Both the position numbers and the translations under genes were made by a program. Below, piece by piece: positions 1 to 8,014 of a stretch of DNA of 64,000 nucleotides; position 1 is the stretch's first letter; each line of letters opens with the position of its first letter. The stretch lies in contig UBZP01000018.1 in assembly GCA_900469965.1 (NCBI GenBank), positions 1 to 64,000 on the forward strand, read 5' to 3'. The notes beneath the pieces were generated by a model. That model ran no database searches, had not been told where the DNA came from, and was given only the letters and a program-made list of their open reading frames with translations. Source of the stretch: Hyphomicrobiales bacterium. Its GTDB lineage: Bacteria > Pseudomonadota > Alphaproteobacteria > Rhizobiales > Rhizobiaceae.

Positions 1-333
1 CACTATGACGGCATCTCGGTGCAGGGCGGCCAGAACGGCGTGCTGATCGAAGGCAACACCATCGTCGGCCGCGACACCTCCGACGTCTTCATCAAGAACG
101 ACTTCGGCCCGATCGCCAACGTCAAGGTCACCGGCAACCTGCTGCTCGGCGATTCCGGCTACCCGGTCTATGTCGACGGCCGCGCCAGCGGCGGGGCGAT
201 CACCGGCGTCTCGATCACCAACAACCACGTGGAGATCGGCGGATACGGATACTATTCCGTCGAGAACGCCGCGCCGACGATCTCCGGCAACGTCGAATAT
301 CCGCGCGGCGGCGCGCCGTCGCCCGGCCGCTGA
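1..333 (+). CDS. Right-handed parallel beta-helix protein, C-terminal part (5' truncated)
   Basis: The reading frame is open from base 1 to a TGA at 331-333, so the gene starts before the window; about 110 residues are visible. They show repeated short strands with N-N or G-N turns (VLIEGNTIVG, VKVTGNLLLG, VSITNNHVEIGG), the pattern of parallel beta-helix rungs seen in pectate-lyase-like and surface or secreted polysaccharide-binding proteins. The tail is short and Pro/Gly/Arg rich with no obvious sorting signal. Enzymatic activity cannot be judged from this fragment. It is convergent with uxuB (51-base gap). Confidence 0.75.
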   Translation, partial: HYDGISVQGGQNGVLIEGNTIVGRDTSDVFIKNDFGPIANVKVTGNLLLGDSGYPVYVDGRASGGAITGVSITNNHVEIGGYGYYSVENAAPTISGNVEYPRGGAPSPGR

Positions 334-384
334 CGGGACCGGGCTGTCGCCGACGTCGGCCCGGAGGGGCCGGTCCATGAGGGA

Positions 385-1791
385 TCAGGGCGTTGCCGTT
401 TTCAGTCCGGCATTGACGAGATCCCGCCAGGCGCGTGCCGCGACGAGCTCGGAGGGAAAAAGCCCGTCGATCGCGAGGAAGGATGCGGAGGGGTCGGCGG
501 GATCGACGTTTCTGGCGGCGTCCAGGATCTCGTCCCGGCGCGGATCGTCCGCTTCCATGCGCTTGCGGACGGCCATGATCCAGAGCGCCACGACATGGGC
601 GAAGGCGGCCGCGTCGCCGCCGGCCTGCAAGGCTTCCACGGCCGGTGCGAAGATGCGCTGCGGCAGCTTCTGCGTGCTGTCCATGGCGATCTGCAGGTTG
701 CGATGGGCGATCGCCCTGTTGGCGAAACGGGCGAGGAGCTGCTCCCGGTAGGCGTGAAGATCGACGCCCGGCACGGGGTCTAGCGTCGGCAGCACCGCCT
801 CCATGTGCCGGCGCACCTGGTGTACGAGTTCCGGCACGGCCATGACGTCGCGCACGTATTCCAGCCCGTGCAGCAGGCCGAGATGGGCGATCAGCGTGTG
901 CGAGCCGTTGAGGAGCCGGAGCTTCATCTTCTCATAGGGCTCGACCGCCGTGGCGAAGATGGCGCCGCCTGCCTCCCAGGCCGGGCGTCCGCAGACGAAG
1001 TCGTCCTCGATCACCCATTGCAGGAAGGGCTCGGTCTCGAGGGCGAGGCTGTCCTCGACGCCGAGCAGGTCCTGGGCGATCGCGCGCGTCTCCCTGGTGG
1101 CGGCCGGAACGATGCGGTCGACCATGCTGCAGGGGAAGGCGCCGTTTTCCGCGATCCAGTCGGCGAGGCCCCGGTCGCGATGCGCCGCCATCTCCAGCAC
1201 GAGCCGCCGCAGGATCCTGCCGTTCGACGGGAGATTGTCGCAGCACAGAACGGTGTAAGGCGCGATGCCCCTGGCGCGGCGAAGCGCCAAGCCCTCGACC
1301 AGGAAGCCGAGTGCCCCGGTCGGGGCATGCGGATCGGCGAGGTCGGCGGCCACGGCGGGATGGCCGGCGTCGAGGCCGCCCGTCGCCGGGTGCAGGCCAT
1401 AGGCTTTTTCCGAAACGGTGAGGGTGACGACGCGGATATCGGGATCGGCGAGATAGGCGAGCACCTTGCCGCGATCCTCTGCCGCGCAGATCCAGTCGAC
1501 CGCGGCACCGATCACCTCGGCGCGGTCTCCTTCCGGTGCCCTGACGACGACCGTGTGCAGGCCGTCCTGCCGCTCGAGCGCCTCGATCGGCCCGGGCGAT
1601 CGCAGGTTGACCGCGACGATGCCCCAGGGGCCGAAGCTTTGCGCGAGCGCGCGCTGGGTGAAGACGGCCTGGTGGGCACGATGGAACGCCCCCAGCCCGA
1701 TGTGGACGATGCCCGGGCGAAGGGCGGCGCGCTCATAGGCAGGCTGCGCGACGGATGCCGGAAGCGGTGTCGAGGCGGAGAGACGCTTCAT
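385..1791 (-). CDS. uxuB: D-fructuronate reductase / mannitol dehydrogenase family (UxuB type)
   Basis: A 468-residue polyol dehydrogenase of the mannitol 2-dehydrogenase/UxuB long-chain family. The N-terminus has the nucleotide-binding signature IGLGAFHRAHQ (about 31-41). Lys290, Asn295 and His298 reproduce the K-x4-N-x2-H catalytic spacing of the family. UxuB interconverts D-fructuronate and D-mannonate with NADH; mannitol or another hexitol could be the substrate in other family members. The choice of UxuB rests on uxuA lying immediately upstream, with a 4-base gap, in what looks like one minus-strand operon with a TRAP transporter. Cytoplasmic. Confidence 0.85.
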   Translation of the reverse strand: MKRLSASTPLPASVAQPAYERAALRPGIVHIGLGAFHRAHQAVFTQRALAQSFGPWGIVAVNLRSPGPIEALERQDGLHTVVVRAPEGDRAEVIGAAVDWICAAEDRGKVLAYLADPDIRVVTLTVSEKAYGLHPATGGLDAGHPAVAADLADPHAPTGALGFLVEGLALRRARGIAPYTVLCCDNLPSNGRILRRLVLEMAAHRDRGLADWIAENGAFPCSMVDRIVPAATRETRAIAQDLLGVEDSLALETEPFLQWVIEDDFVCGRPAWEAGGAIFATAVEPYEKMKLRLLNGSHTLIAHLGLLHGLEYVRDVMAVPELVHQVRRHMEAVLPTLDPVPGVDLHAYREQLLARFANRAIAHRNLQIAMDSTQKLPQRIFAPAVEALQAGGDAAAFAHVVALWIMAVRKRMEADDPRRDEILDAARNVDPADPSASFLAIDGLFPSELVAARAWRDLVNAGLKTATP

Positions 1792-1795
1792 GTCG

Positions 1796-2992
1796 TCAGG
1801 CCAGTCCGTAGCGAGGGTGGAGGAGGGTGCGTTCGATGCCGCGCAGTTCGGCGAGGCCCTTGAGGCGGCCGATGGCGGGATAGCCGGGCTGGGCGCCGCG
1901 CGTCAGATCGTCGAGGATCTCCTGGCCGTGGTCCGGGCGCATGGGAATGCGGTGGTCCGCGCGCCCCTGTTCGCGCCGCCGTTTCTCCTCCGCCAGCAGC
2001 GCTGCGATGACGGCGACCATGTCGGTGCCGCCTTCCAGATGCTCGTCCTCGAAGAAGGAGCAGGGAACGGTGTCCGTATCGCGGGTGACGTTGCGCAGGT
2101 GCACGAAGTGGATCCGCTCGGCGAAGCGGCGGGCGATCATCGGCAGGTCGTTGTCGGCGCGGGCGCCGAGCGAGCCGGTGCACAGCGTCACCCCGTTGGC
2201 GCGGCTGTCGACCTTGGAGAGCATGTGCGCATAGTCGGCCTCGGTCGAAAGGATGCGCGGCAGGCCGAGCAGCGGCCAGGGCGGGTCGTCGCCATGGGCG
2301 CAGATGTTGATGCCGACCTCTTCCGCCACCGGCGTCACTTCGGAGAGGAAATCGACGAGGTTCGCCTGCAGGCGCTCCCGGTCGATGCCCTGGTAGGCGC
2401 GCAGCTTTTCCAGGAGCTGGTCGAGCGTGTAGCCGTCGGCGGAACCGGGCAGGCCGGCGCCGATGTTGCGCCCGAGTGCCGCGATCTTGTCGTCCGTCAT
2501 CGCGGCGAAGCGCTTCGCGGCGTCCTCGACCAGCCAGTCGGGGTAGTCGAGCTTCGCATCGGGCCGCTTCAGGATGTGGATGTCGAAAGCGACGAAATCG
2601 ACGAGATCGAAACGCATGGCCTTGGCGCCGTGGCGCGTCTCCCAGCGCAGGTCGGTGCGGGTCCAGTCGAGCACCGGCATGAAGTTGTAGCAGACGGTGC
2701 GGATGCCGCAGGCCGACAGCCGCCGCAAGGTCTCCTGCCAGTTGGCGAGGTGGCTGCGCCAGTCGCCCTTCTGCGTCTTGATGTCCTCGGAGACGGGAAC
2801 GCTTTCGACCACGTCCCAGACGAGGCCGCCGGCCGCGATCTCCGCCTGCCGCTTGCGGATCTCGTCAAGCGTCCAGACCGCACCCGTCGGAACGTGATGC
2901 AGGGCGCTGACGATGCCTTCGGCGCCGGCCTGCGCCGCATCGCGCACCGTCACCTTGTCGACCGGGCCGAACCAGCGCCATGTGTGTCTCAT
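1796..2992 (-). CDS. uxuA: Mannonate dehydratase
   Basis: A 398-residue UxuA-family enzyme, the usual length. It dehydrates D-mannonate to 2-keto-3-deoxy-D-gluconate using Mn2+ or Fe2+. The family signature CAHGDDPPW lies near residues 231-239, and HFVHLRN is present further on. The ATG at 2990-2992 is preferred because an AAGGACGAG ribosome site sits just upstream and the protein begins with the family's MRHTWRWFGP; the open frame continues upstream but only as the shadow of the idonate dehydrogenase gene. It lies between idnD and uxuB, so the operon would take idonate- or uronate-derived acids towards KDG. Confidence 0.93.
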   Translation of the reverse strand: MRHTWRWFGPVDKVTVRDAAQAGAEGIVSALHHVPTGAVWTLDEIRKRQAEIAAGGLVWDVVESVPVSEDIKTQKGDWRSHLANWQETLRRLSACGIRTVCYNFMPVLDWTRTDLRWETRHGAKAMRFDLVDFVAFDIHILKRPDAKLDYPDWLVEDAAKRFAAMTDDKIAALGRNIGAGLPGSADGYTLDQLLEKLRAYQGIDRERLQANLVDFLSEVTPVAEEVGINICAHGDDPPWPLLGLPRILSTEADYAHMLSKVDSRANGVTLCTGSLGARADNDLPMIARRFAERIHFVHLRNVTRDTDTVPCSFFEDEHLEGGTDMVAVIAALLAEEKRRREQGRADHRIPMRPDHGQEILDDLTRGAQPGYPAIGRLKGLAELRGIERTLLHPRYGLA

Positions 2993-3009
2993 CGTCTCGT
3001 CCTTGCCGT

Positions 3010-4059
3010 TCAGTGGGAGCCATTGAAAGTGAGTTGCACCTTGCAGGCGACCGTGCGGTCGCCGGCCTGCTCGAAGGCCTCGACCGCCCTTTCGAGCGGA
3101 TAGGCGTGCGAGATGATCGGCCGCACGTCGATGACGCGGCGCGACAGCAGGTCGACCGCCTGCGCGAACTCGTCGTGGAAGCGCTGCGAGCCCCGCCAGA
3201 CGATTTCCTTGCCGACCAGTGCATTGAGGGGAATGGTGATGTCGCCGGTGACGCCGACCTGGACGATGGTGCCGCGCGGCTTCACGGCGGCGAAGGCGGA
3301 GCGCAGCGCGGGGCCTGCGGCCGAGCAGTCGAAGACCACGTCGAAGGTGCCCTTGTCCTTCTGCCAGGCGGCGAGCCCGTCGGGGTCCTGCGCGACGTTG
3401 ACGGTGGCCGTCGCCCCCATCGCCGGCGCCCGGGCAAGGGCGGCGTCGGTCAGGTCGGTGACGACGATCTCGGCGGCGCCGGCATGGCGGGCGGCGGCGG
3501 TCGTCAGCAGGCCGATCGGGCCGGCGCCGGTGACGAGGACCCTGGCTCCGCTCAGGTCGCCGGCCTGTGCGGCGGCATGCAGGCACACCGCGAGCGGCTC
3601 GGAGCAGGCGGCTTCCGCCGGCGTGAGATCGGCTGCGACCGGATGGCACTGGACTGCCGGCACGATCAGCCGGTCGCGGAACATGCCCTGCTCGTGCGGC
3701 AGGCGCATGGCGCTGCCCATGAAGCGCATGTCGAGGCAGTGGATGGGCTGGCCGATGGCGCAGTAGCGGCACGTGCCGCATGGCTGCGACGGATTGACGG
3801 CGACGAGCATGCCGGCCTTCAGCGCGTCCGTGCCGCTGCCGACGGCTTCGACGTAGCCGGATGCTTCATGGCCGGAGATGATCGGTTCGCGGACCTGCAC
3901 CGGACCGAAGCCGCCATGCTGGTAGTAGTGGAGGTCCGAGCCGCAGATGCCGCCCGCGGCCATGCGCAGCAGCACTTCGCCCGGACCCGGGGCGCGGACC
4001 TCCTGGGTCTCGACCCGCAGGTCGCGTGTTCCGTGAAGACGTGCCACCCGTGTCAGCAT
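3010..4059 (-). CDS. idnD: L-idonate 5-dehydrogenase-like zinc alcohol dehydrogenase
   Basis: A 349-residue medium-chain zinc dehydrogenase. Cys39, His64 and Glu65 match the catalytic zinc site, and Cys94, Cys97, Cys100 and Cys108 the structural zinc site. The stretch GGICGSDLHYYQ is characteristic of IdnD. The Rossmann motif (VTGAGPIGLL) is near 175-185. IdnD oxidises L-idonate to 5-keto-D-gluconate with NAD(P)+. The gene sits between the TRAP permease and uxuA, 17 bases from the latter, supporting a sugar-acid substrate; sorbitol- or galactitol-type dehydrogenase activity is possible. A 70-base gap separates it from dctM upstream. Confidence 0.82.
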   Translation of the reverse strand: MLTRVARLHGTRDLRVETQEVRAPGPGEVLLRMAAGGICGSDLHYYQHGGFGPVQVREPIISGHEASGYVEAVGSGTDALKAGMLVAVNPSQPCGTCRYCAIGQPIHCLDMRFMGSAMRLPHEQGMFRDRLIVPAVQCHPVAADLTPAEAACSEPLAVCLHAAAQAGDLSGARVLVTGAGPIGLLTTAAARHAGAAEIVVTDLTDAALARAPAMGATATVNVAQDPDGLAAWQKDKGTFDVVFDCSAAGPALRSAFAAVKPRGTIVQVGVTGDITIPLNALVGKEIVWRGSQRFHDEFAQAVDLLSRRVIDVRPIISHAYPLERAVEAFEQAGDRTVACKVQLTFNGSH

Positions 4060-4129
4060 GCCTGTTCTTCCTTGGTCTCGGTGAGGGAGGTGGCCCGCGC
4101 CGGATCGTCCCGCGCGGGCAGGGGTTGCA

Positions 4130-5536
4130 TCAGCGGATCAGCCCCATTTCGGTCGGGAGCCAGAGGGTGATCCCGGGGACGAAGGTGATCAGGAGCAGCG
4201 CGATGAACAGCGGCACCAGCCAGGGCACGATCGCCATCGTGGTTCGCTCGACCGACAGCTTGGCGACGCGCGAGAGCACGAAGAGCACCATGCCGAGCGG
4301 CGGATGCAGCAGGCCGATCATCAGGTTCAGCGTCATGATGAGGCCGAAATGCACGGGATCGATGCCGAACTGCTTGACGAGCGGCAGGAGGATCGGGACG
4401 AGAATGGTGATCGCCGCGATCGTGTCCAGGAAGCAGCCGACGAACAGCATCAGCAGGTTAACCAGGATCAGGAACACCCACTTGTTGTCGGTGATCGAGA
4501 GGATCGCGTCCGACAGCAGCTGGGCGGTCTGGCTGACGGTGAGCAGCCAGGCGAAGACCGAGGCGGCAGCGACGATGAAGAGCACCGCGGCGGTCGTTTC
4601 GATCGTGTCCATCGTCGCCTTGGCGAGCGAGCGGAAGGTCATGGTGCGGTAGCGCACGAGGCCCAGGAACAGCGACCAGAGCACCGCGGCGACGGCGGCT
4701 TCGGTGGGCGTGAACCAGCCCATCGTCATGCCGCCGATCAGGATGACCGGGGTCATCAGCGCCATGACGGCGGAGAAGTCGAAGTACCAGTCGCAGGCGA
4801 GCAGGAGGACGAGCGCGACGAGGATGGCGTAGTTGAGCGAAAGGCCCAGGTGCATGAGGAGGTAGATGCCGAGCGGCACCATCATCACCACGAGGACTTC
4901 CAGCGATGCGCCGAAGATCATGCGCAGGCTGAAGGGCGTATCCGAGCCCCAGCGCTTGATGTAGGCGAAGGCTGCGACCGTGACCATCATCAATACGGTC
5001 ATGACGACGCCGGGCACGATGCCGGCCATGAACAGGGCGCCGATCGAGACGTTGGCCATCATGCCGTAGATGACGAAGGGCAGCGACGGCGGGAAGATCG
5101 GGCCGAGCGTGGCCGAGGCGGCGGTGACGCCGACGGCGGCCTCGACCGGATAGCCGTGATCCTTCATCGCCTTGATCTCGATCGTGCCGATGCCGGCCGC
5201 ATCGGCAAGGGCCGTGCCGGACATGCCGGAGAAGACCACCGAGCCGATGATGTTGACCTGCGCCAGGCCGCCCTTCATCCAGCCGACCAGCGCGACGGCG
5301 AAGGAATAGATGCGGCCGGTGACGCCGGCGACGTTCATCAGGTTGCCGGCGAGGATGAAGAAGGGAACGGCCAGCAGCGGGAAGCTCTCGACGCCGGCGA
5401 TCAGCCGCTGTGCGGCGATGATGTCGGGCGCCACGTCGTAGAGGACGATGTAGAGCACGGACGAGACCGCCATCGATATCGCGACGGGCAGGCCGATGAT
5501 CATCAGAAGAAGGAAGGAACCAATCAGAACCAGCAT
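4130..5536 (-). CDS. dctM: TRAP transporter large permease (DctM)
   Basis: A 468-residue, very hydrophobic protein of the DctM family with about 12 membrane segments. It starts MLVLIGSFLLLMIIGLP and contains the family's GMSGTALADAAGIG loop and a late GLLHPPLGMVLF loop. It forms the ion-coupled channel of a TRAP uptake system in the inner membrane. The start at 5536 is chosen because family members begin at this hydrophobic segment and the gene then follows dctQ by 4 bases; an in-frame upstream ATG would overlap dctQ. Substrate is probably an aldonate or hexuronate from the uxuAB/idnD context. Confidence 0.93.
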   Translation of the reverse strand: MLVLIGSFLLLMIIGLPVAISMAVSSVLYIVLYDVAPDIIAAQRLIAGVESFPLLAVPFFILAGNLMNVAGVTGRIYSFAVALVGWMKGGLAQVNIIGSVVFSGMSGTALADAAGIGTIEIKAMKDHGYPVEAAVGVTAASATLGPIFPPSLPFVIYGMMANVSIGALFMAGIVPGVVMTVLMMVTVAAFAYIKRWGSDTPFSLRMIFGASLEVLVVMMVPLGIYLLMHLGLSLNYAILVALVLLLACDWYFDFSAVMALMTPVILIGGMTMGWFTPTEAAVAAVLWSLFLGLVRYRTMTFRSLAKATMDTIETTAAVLFIVAAASVFAWLLTVSQTAQLLSDAILSITDNKWVFLILVNLLMLFVGCFLDTIAAITILVPILLPLVKQFGIDPVHFGLIMTLNLMIGLLHPPLGMVLFVLSRVAKLSVERTTMAIVPWLVPLFIALLLITFVPGITLWLPTEMGLIR

Positions 5537-5540
5537 GTGA

Positions 5541-6119
5541 TCAATCCTCTGCGTGCTGGAATGCTTCCGGCCGCTCGAGCACGGAATAGCCACGACGCAT
5601 GTTGGCGACGAAGACCTGGATGGAGCGCAGGAGCATCAGGACGAAGGCGACGAGCACGGTGTAGAAGACGATGTTGCGCGGCAGGGCCACGGTCACCATT
5701 TCCTCGTCGGCGACGATTTCCATGTAGCGCCACATCAGCCACGAGCCGTATGCGAAGAAACCGATCCTCACGAGATCGACGATCGTCGCCATGACGCGCG
5801 TCACCCGGGCCGGCAGGTAGTGGTAGAGAACGTCCACCTGAATATGGTGCGACAGGCGCACGCACATCACCGATCCGAGGAAGACCACGCCGATCAGGCA
5901 GTTGACGGCGATTTCCTCGGTCCAGGCGTAGCTGTCGTTCAGCACGTAGCGCGTGAAGAACTGGAGGAATACGCAGCCGGTCATCAGCCAGAACAGCGCC
6001 AGCGTGACCCAGTCCTCGAAGGAATACACCTTCAGGTCGGCTTCGACCGGCGCTTCATCGAAGGTATGGGCGAGTTCCTCAGGCGTGACCTGAGTGTGAA
6101 TTTCCTGCGTCACAGACAT
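5541..6119 (-). CDS. dctQ: TRAP transporter small permease (DctQ)
   Basis: A 192-residue protein with four predicted membrane segments, the normal DctQ topology, and a charged 35-residue N-terminal cytoplasmic tail. The conserved TEEIAVNCLIGVVFLGS stretch after the second helix matches the family. It pairs with the DctM protein encoded 4 bases downstream and with the periplasmic receptor encoded 63 bases upstream. There is only a weak ribosome site (GGGATATTCTCT), so it may depend on translation of dctP mRNA. Confidence 0.92.
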   Translation of the reverse strand: MSVTQEIHTQVTPEELAHTFDEAPVEADLKVYSFEDWVTLALFWLMTGCVFLQFFTRYVLNDSYAWTEEIAVNCLIGVVFLGSVMCVRLSHHIQVDVLYHYLPARVTRVMATIVDLVRIGFFAYGSWLMWRYMEIVADEEMVTVALPRNIVFYTVLVAFVLMLLRSIQVFVANMRRGYSVLERPEAFQHAED

Positions 6120-6182
6120 AGAGAATATCCCGTCTCGAAAGTGTGGACGGCGCGACCCGGCCGGGTCGCGCCGTTACCGAGG

Positions 6183-7157
6183 TCACTTGATGGCGCGGAT
6201 GGCTTCCCAGTCGGCCTTGTCGTAGCCGAACTCCTCGAAGGTCACCTTTTCGAGCACGGTCTTCTCGAAGTCGGCCTTGTCGACCTCGACGACGTTGATG
6301 CCGCGCTCCTTGAAATCGTCGACGAGAGCGGCCTCACGCTCCTCGATGATCTTCGTCGTGCGGGCTGCGGCTTCCTGCATGACCTCGACGAAGATCTTCC
6401 TGTCCTCTTCCGACAGGCTCGCCCAGCGGCTCTTGGAGATCAGGGTGTTGAGGTGGTCGACGATGTGGCCGGTCAGGATGATGTTCTTCTGCACTTCGAA
6501 GAACTTCTTGGCCTCGATGGTCGTCAGCGGGTTTTCCTGGGCCTCGACGGTGCCGTTCTGGAGCGCAAGATAGACTTCCGCGAAGGCGATCGGGGTGGTG
6601 TTGGCGCCGCAGGCGCGCGGCATCGCGAGATAGGCCGGGACGTCGGGGACGCGGATCTTCAGGCCGGCCATGTCGGCGCACTTCTCGATCGGCTTGTTCG
6701 AGGTCGTCTGGCGCGTGCCGTAGTAGCTGACGGCGGTGATGACGTTTCCGGTCTTGTCCTCATAGCCCTTGGCGAGACGCTTGAAGACGTCGCTCTTCGT
6801 GTAGGCGATCAGATGGCTCGGATCGCGGAAGATATAGGGGAAATAGGTGACGCCGATCGGCTTGTAGTCGCGTGCGGCGAAGCTCGAGCCGGAGATGATG
6901 ATGTCGACCGTGCCGAGCTTCAGGCCCTGGTTGATGTCGGCTTCCTTGCCGAGCTGCGACGCCGGGAAAACCTCGATCTTGTAGCGGCCGTCGGTCCGCT
7001 TGGCGATTTCCTCGGCCGCCCAGACGGATTCGGTGTGGAACGGTTCCGACGTCTCGTAGACGTGCGCCCATTTCAGGACGGTCTCTGCCTGGGCCGCGAA
7101 GGCGGACGCCAGGACGAGGGCGGTCGCGCCCAGGACTGCTTTCAATCTGAATGTCAT
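6183..7157 (-). CDS. dctP: TRAP transporter periplasmic substrate-binding protein (DctP)
   Basis: A 324-residue DctP/SiaP-family receptor. A Sec signal peptide (hydrophobic core to FAAQA, about residues 1-22) precedes mature ETVLKWAHVYE. The binding-site region contains the family helix ending GLKIRVPDVPAYLAM and the later NPLTTIEAKKFFEVQK; the Arg in KIRVP normally salt-bridges a substrate carboxylate, consistent with a sugar acid. A strong GGGAGGAAAG ribosome site precedes the ATG. It is the first gene of the dctPQM set and lies 64 bases after the GntR regulator on the same strand. Confidence 0.94.
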   Translation of the reverse strand: MTFRLKAVLGATALVLASAFAAQAETVLKWAHVYETSEPFHTESVWAAEEIAKRTDGRYKIEVFPASQLGKEADINQGLKLGTVDIIISGSSFAARDYKPIGVTYFPYIFRDPSHLIAYTKSDVFKRLAKGYEDKTGNVITAVSYYGTRQTTSNKPIEKCADMAGLKIRVPDVPAYLAMPRACGANTTPIAFAEVYLALQNGTVEAQENPLTTIEAKKFFEVQKNIILTGHIVDHLNTLISKSRWASLSEEDRKIFVEVMQEAAARTTKIIEEREAALVDDFKERGINVVEVDKADFEKTVLEKVTFEEFGYDKADWEAIRAIK

Positions 7158-7221
7158 TCTTTCCTCCCGAAGTGAATACAGATGTCTCTTCCCCGGTCCT
7201 GCCGCGTCCGGCGCGGCGGGA

Positions 7222-7935
7222 TCAGTCTTCCCTTGCCTGCTCCTCCTCGAAGCTTTCAGAGAATCTCTTCTGCGCCAGCGTCAGATGCCGGCGCATCGCC
7301 TCGCGCGCGGCAGCCGGATCGGCTGCGGCGATGGCGTCGCGGATGACCTGGTGCTCCTCGAGCGCCAGCTTCCATGTGTGCGGGCCCTCGAAATAGCTCG
7401 CCAGCTTTTCGAAGTAGGGCGACGTGCGCCGGTCATAGACGAGGCCGGTGAAGCGCTTCAGCGCCGCGTTTCCGATGATGTCGATGATCGCGCCGTGGAA
7501 GGCACAGTCGAGCGCGATGGCCCGATCCGCATCGTCGAGCGCGTCCTGCATCAGGCGCAGGTTCTCGTCGAGGATCGCGACGTGCTCCGGGCGGGCGCGG
7601 CGGGCGGCCTCCTCGGCGATCGCGCTTTCGACGATGCAGCGCGCCTGCAGGATCTCGAACGGCCCGTCACCGTCCTCGGCCGGCGGCACGGCGGGGCCGG
7701 CGGCCGGCTTGCGCAGGATGTAGACGCCCGAGCCCATGCGGATCTGGATCAGGCCCTCCAGTTCGAGGACGATCAGGGCCTCGCGCACGCTGGGGCGCGA
7801 AATACCGAACCGCTCGGCGAGCTCCCGCTCGGCCGGCAGCCGCTCGCCGACAGCGAGTTCGCCGGTCTCGATGAGCGTCCGTATCTGGTCCGCCACCTGC
7901 CTGTAGAGGCGGCGCGGCTCCAAAGCCATGAACAT
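7222..7935 (-). CDS. GntR-family regulator, FadR (FCD) subfamily
   Basis: A 237-residue regulator: a GntR winged helix (about 10-75, with AERFGISRPSVREAL) followed by an all-alpha FCD ligand domain carrying the expected His/Asp positions (for example CAFHGAI and LEEHQVIRDAI). The start at 7935 is chosen for its GGGAGGA ribosome site; the longer in-frame start would run into the operator. It is probably the local repressor of the TRAP/uxu genes and of itself, since a perfect spaced palindrome lies 41 bases upstream. An ExuR- or UxuR-like role is inferred from neighbours only. Confidence 0.9.
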   Translation of the reverse strand: MFMALEPRRLYRQVADQIRTLIETGELAVGERLPAERELAERFGISRPSVREALIVLELEGLIQIRMGSGVYILRKPAAGPAVPPAEDGDGPFEILQARCIVESAIAEEAARRARPEHVAILDENLRLMQDALDDADRAIALDCAFHGAIIDIIGNAALKRFTGLVYDRRTSPYFEKLASYFEGPHTWKLALEEHQVIRDAIAAADPAAAREAMRRHLTLAQKRFSESFEEEQARED

Positions 7936-7975
7936 TGCGGTCCTCCCGGCGTGCACGTCCTCCCGTGTCCGCCTG

Positions 7976-7994
7976 TGGTAAAGTGGCCTTACCA
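7976..7994. promoter_or_regulatory. GntR operator candidate (TGGTAA-N7-TTACCA)
   Basis: A perfect inverted repeat with 6-base arms TGGTAA and TTACCA and a 7-base spacer lies in the 79-base gap between the Ldh-type gene and the GntR gene, upstream of the latter. It fits the TGGT...ACCA pattern of FadR-subfamily sites. Autoregulation by the adjacent GntR protein is inferred. No matching site was seen in front of dctP. Confidence 0.6.
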
Positions 7995-8014
7995 ATTTCT
8001 CCCATTAAATAGCA

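Noticed and set aside
2993-3781. Upstream extension of the uxuA frame
   Set aside because: It overlaps the idnD gene in another frame and lacks a start with a ribosome site; UxuA's conserved N-terminus begins at 2992.
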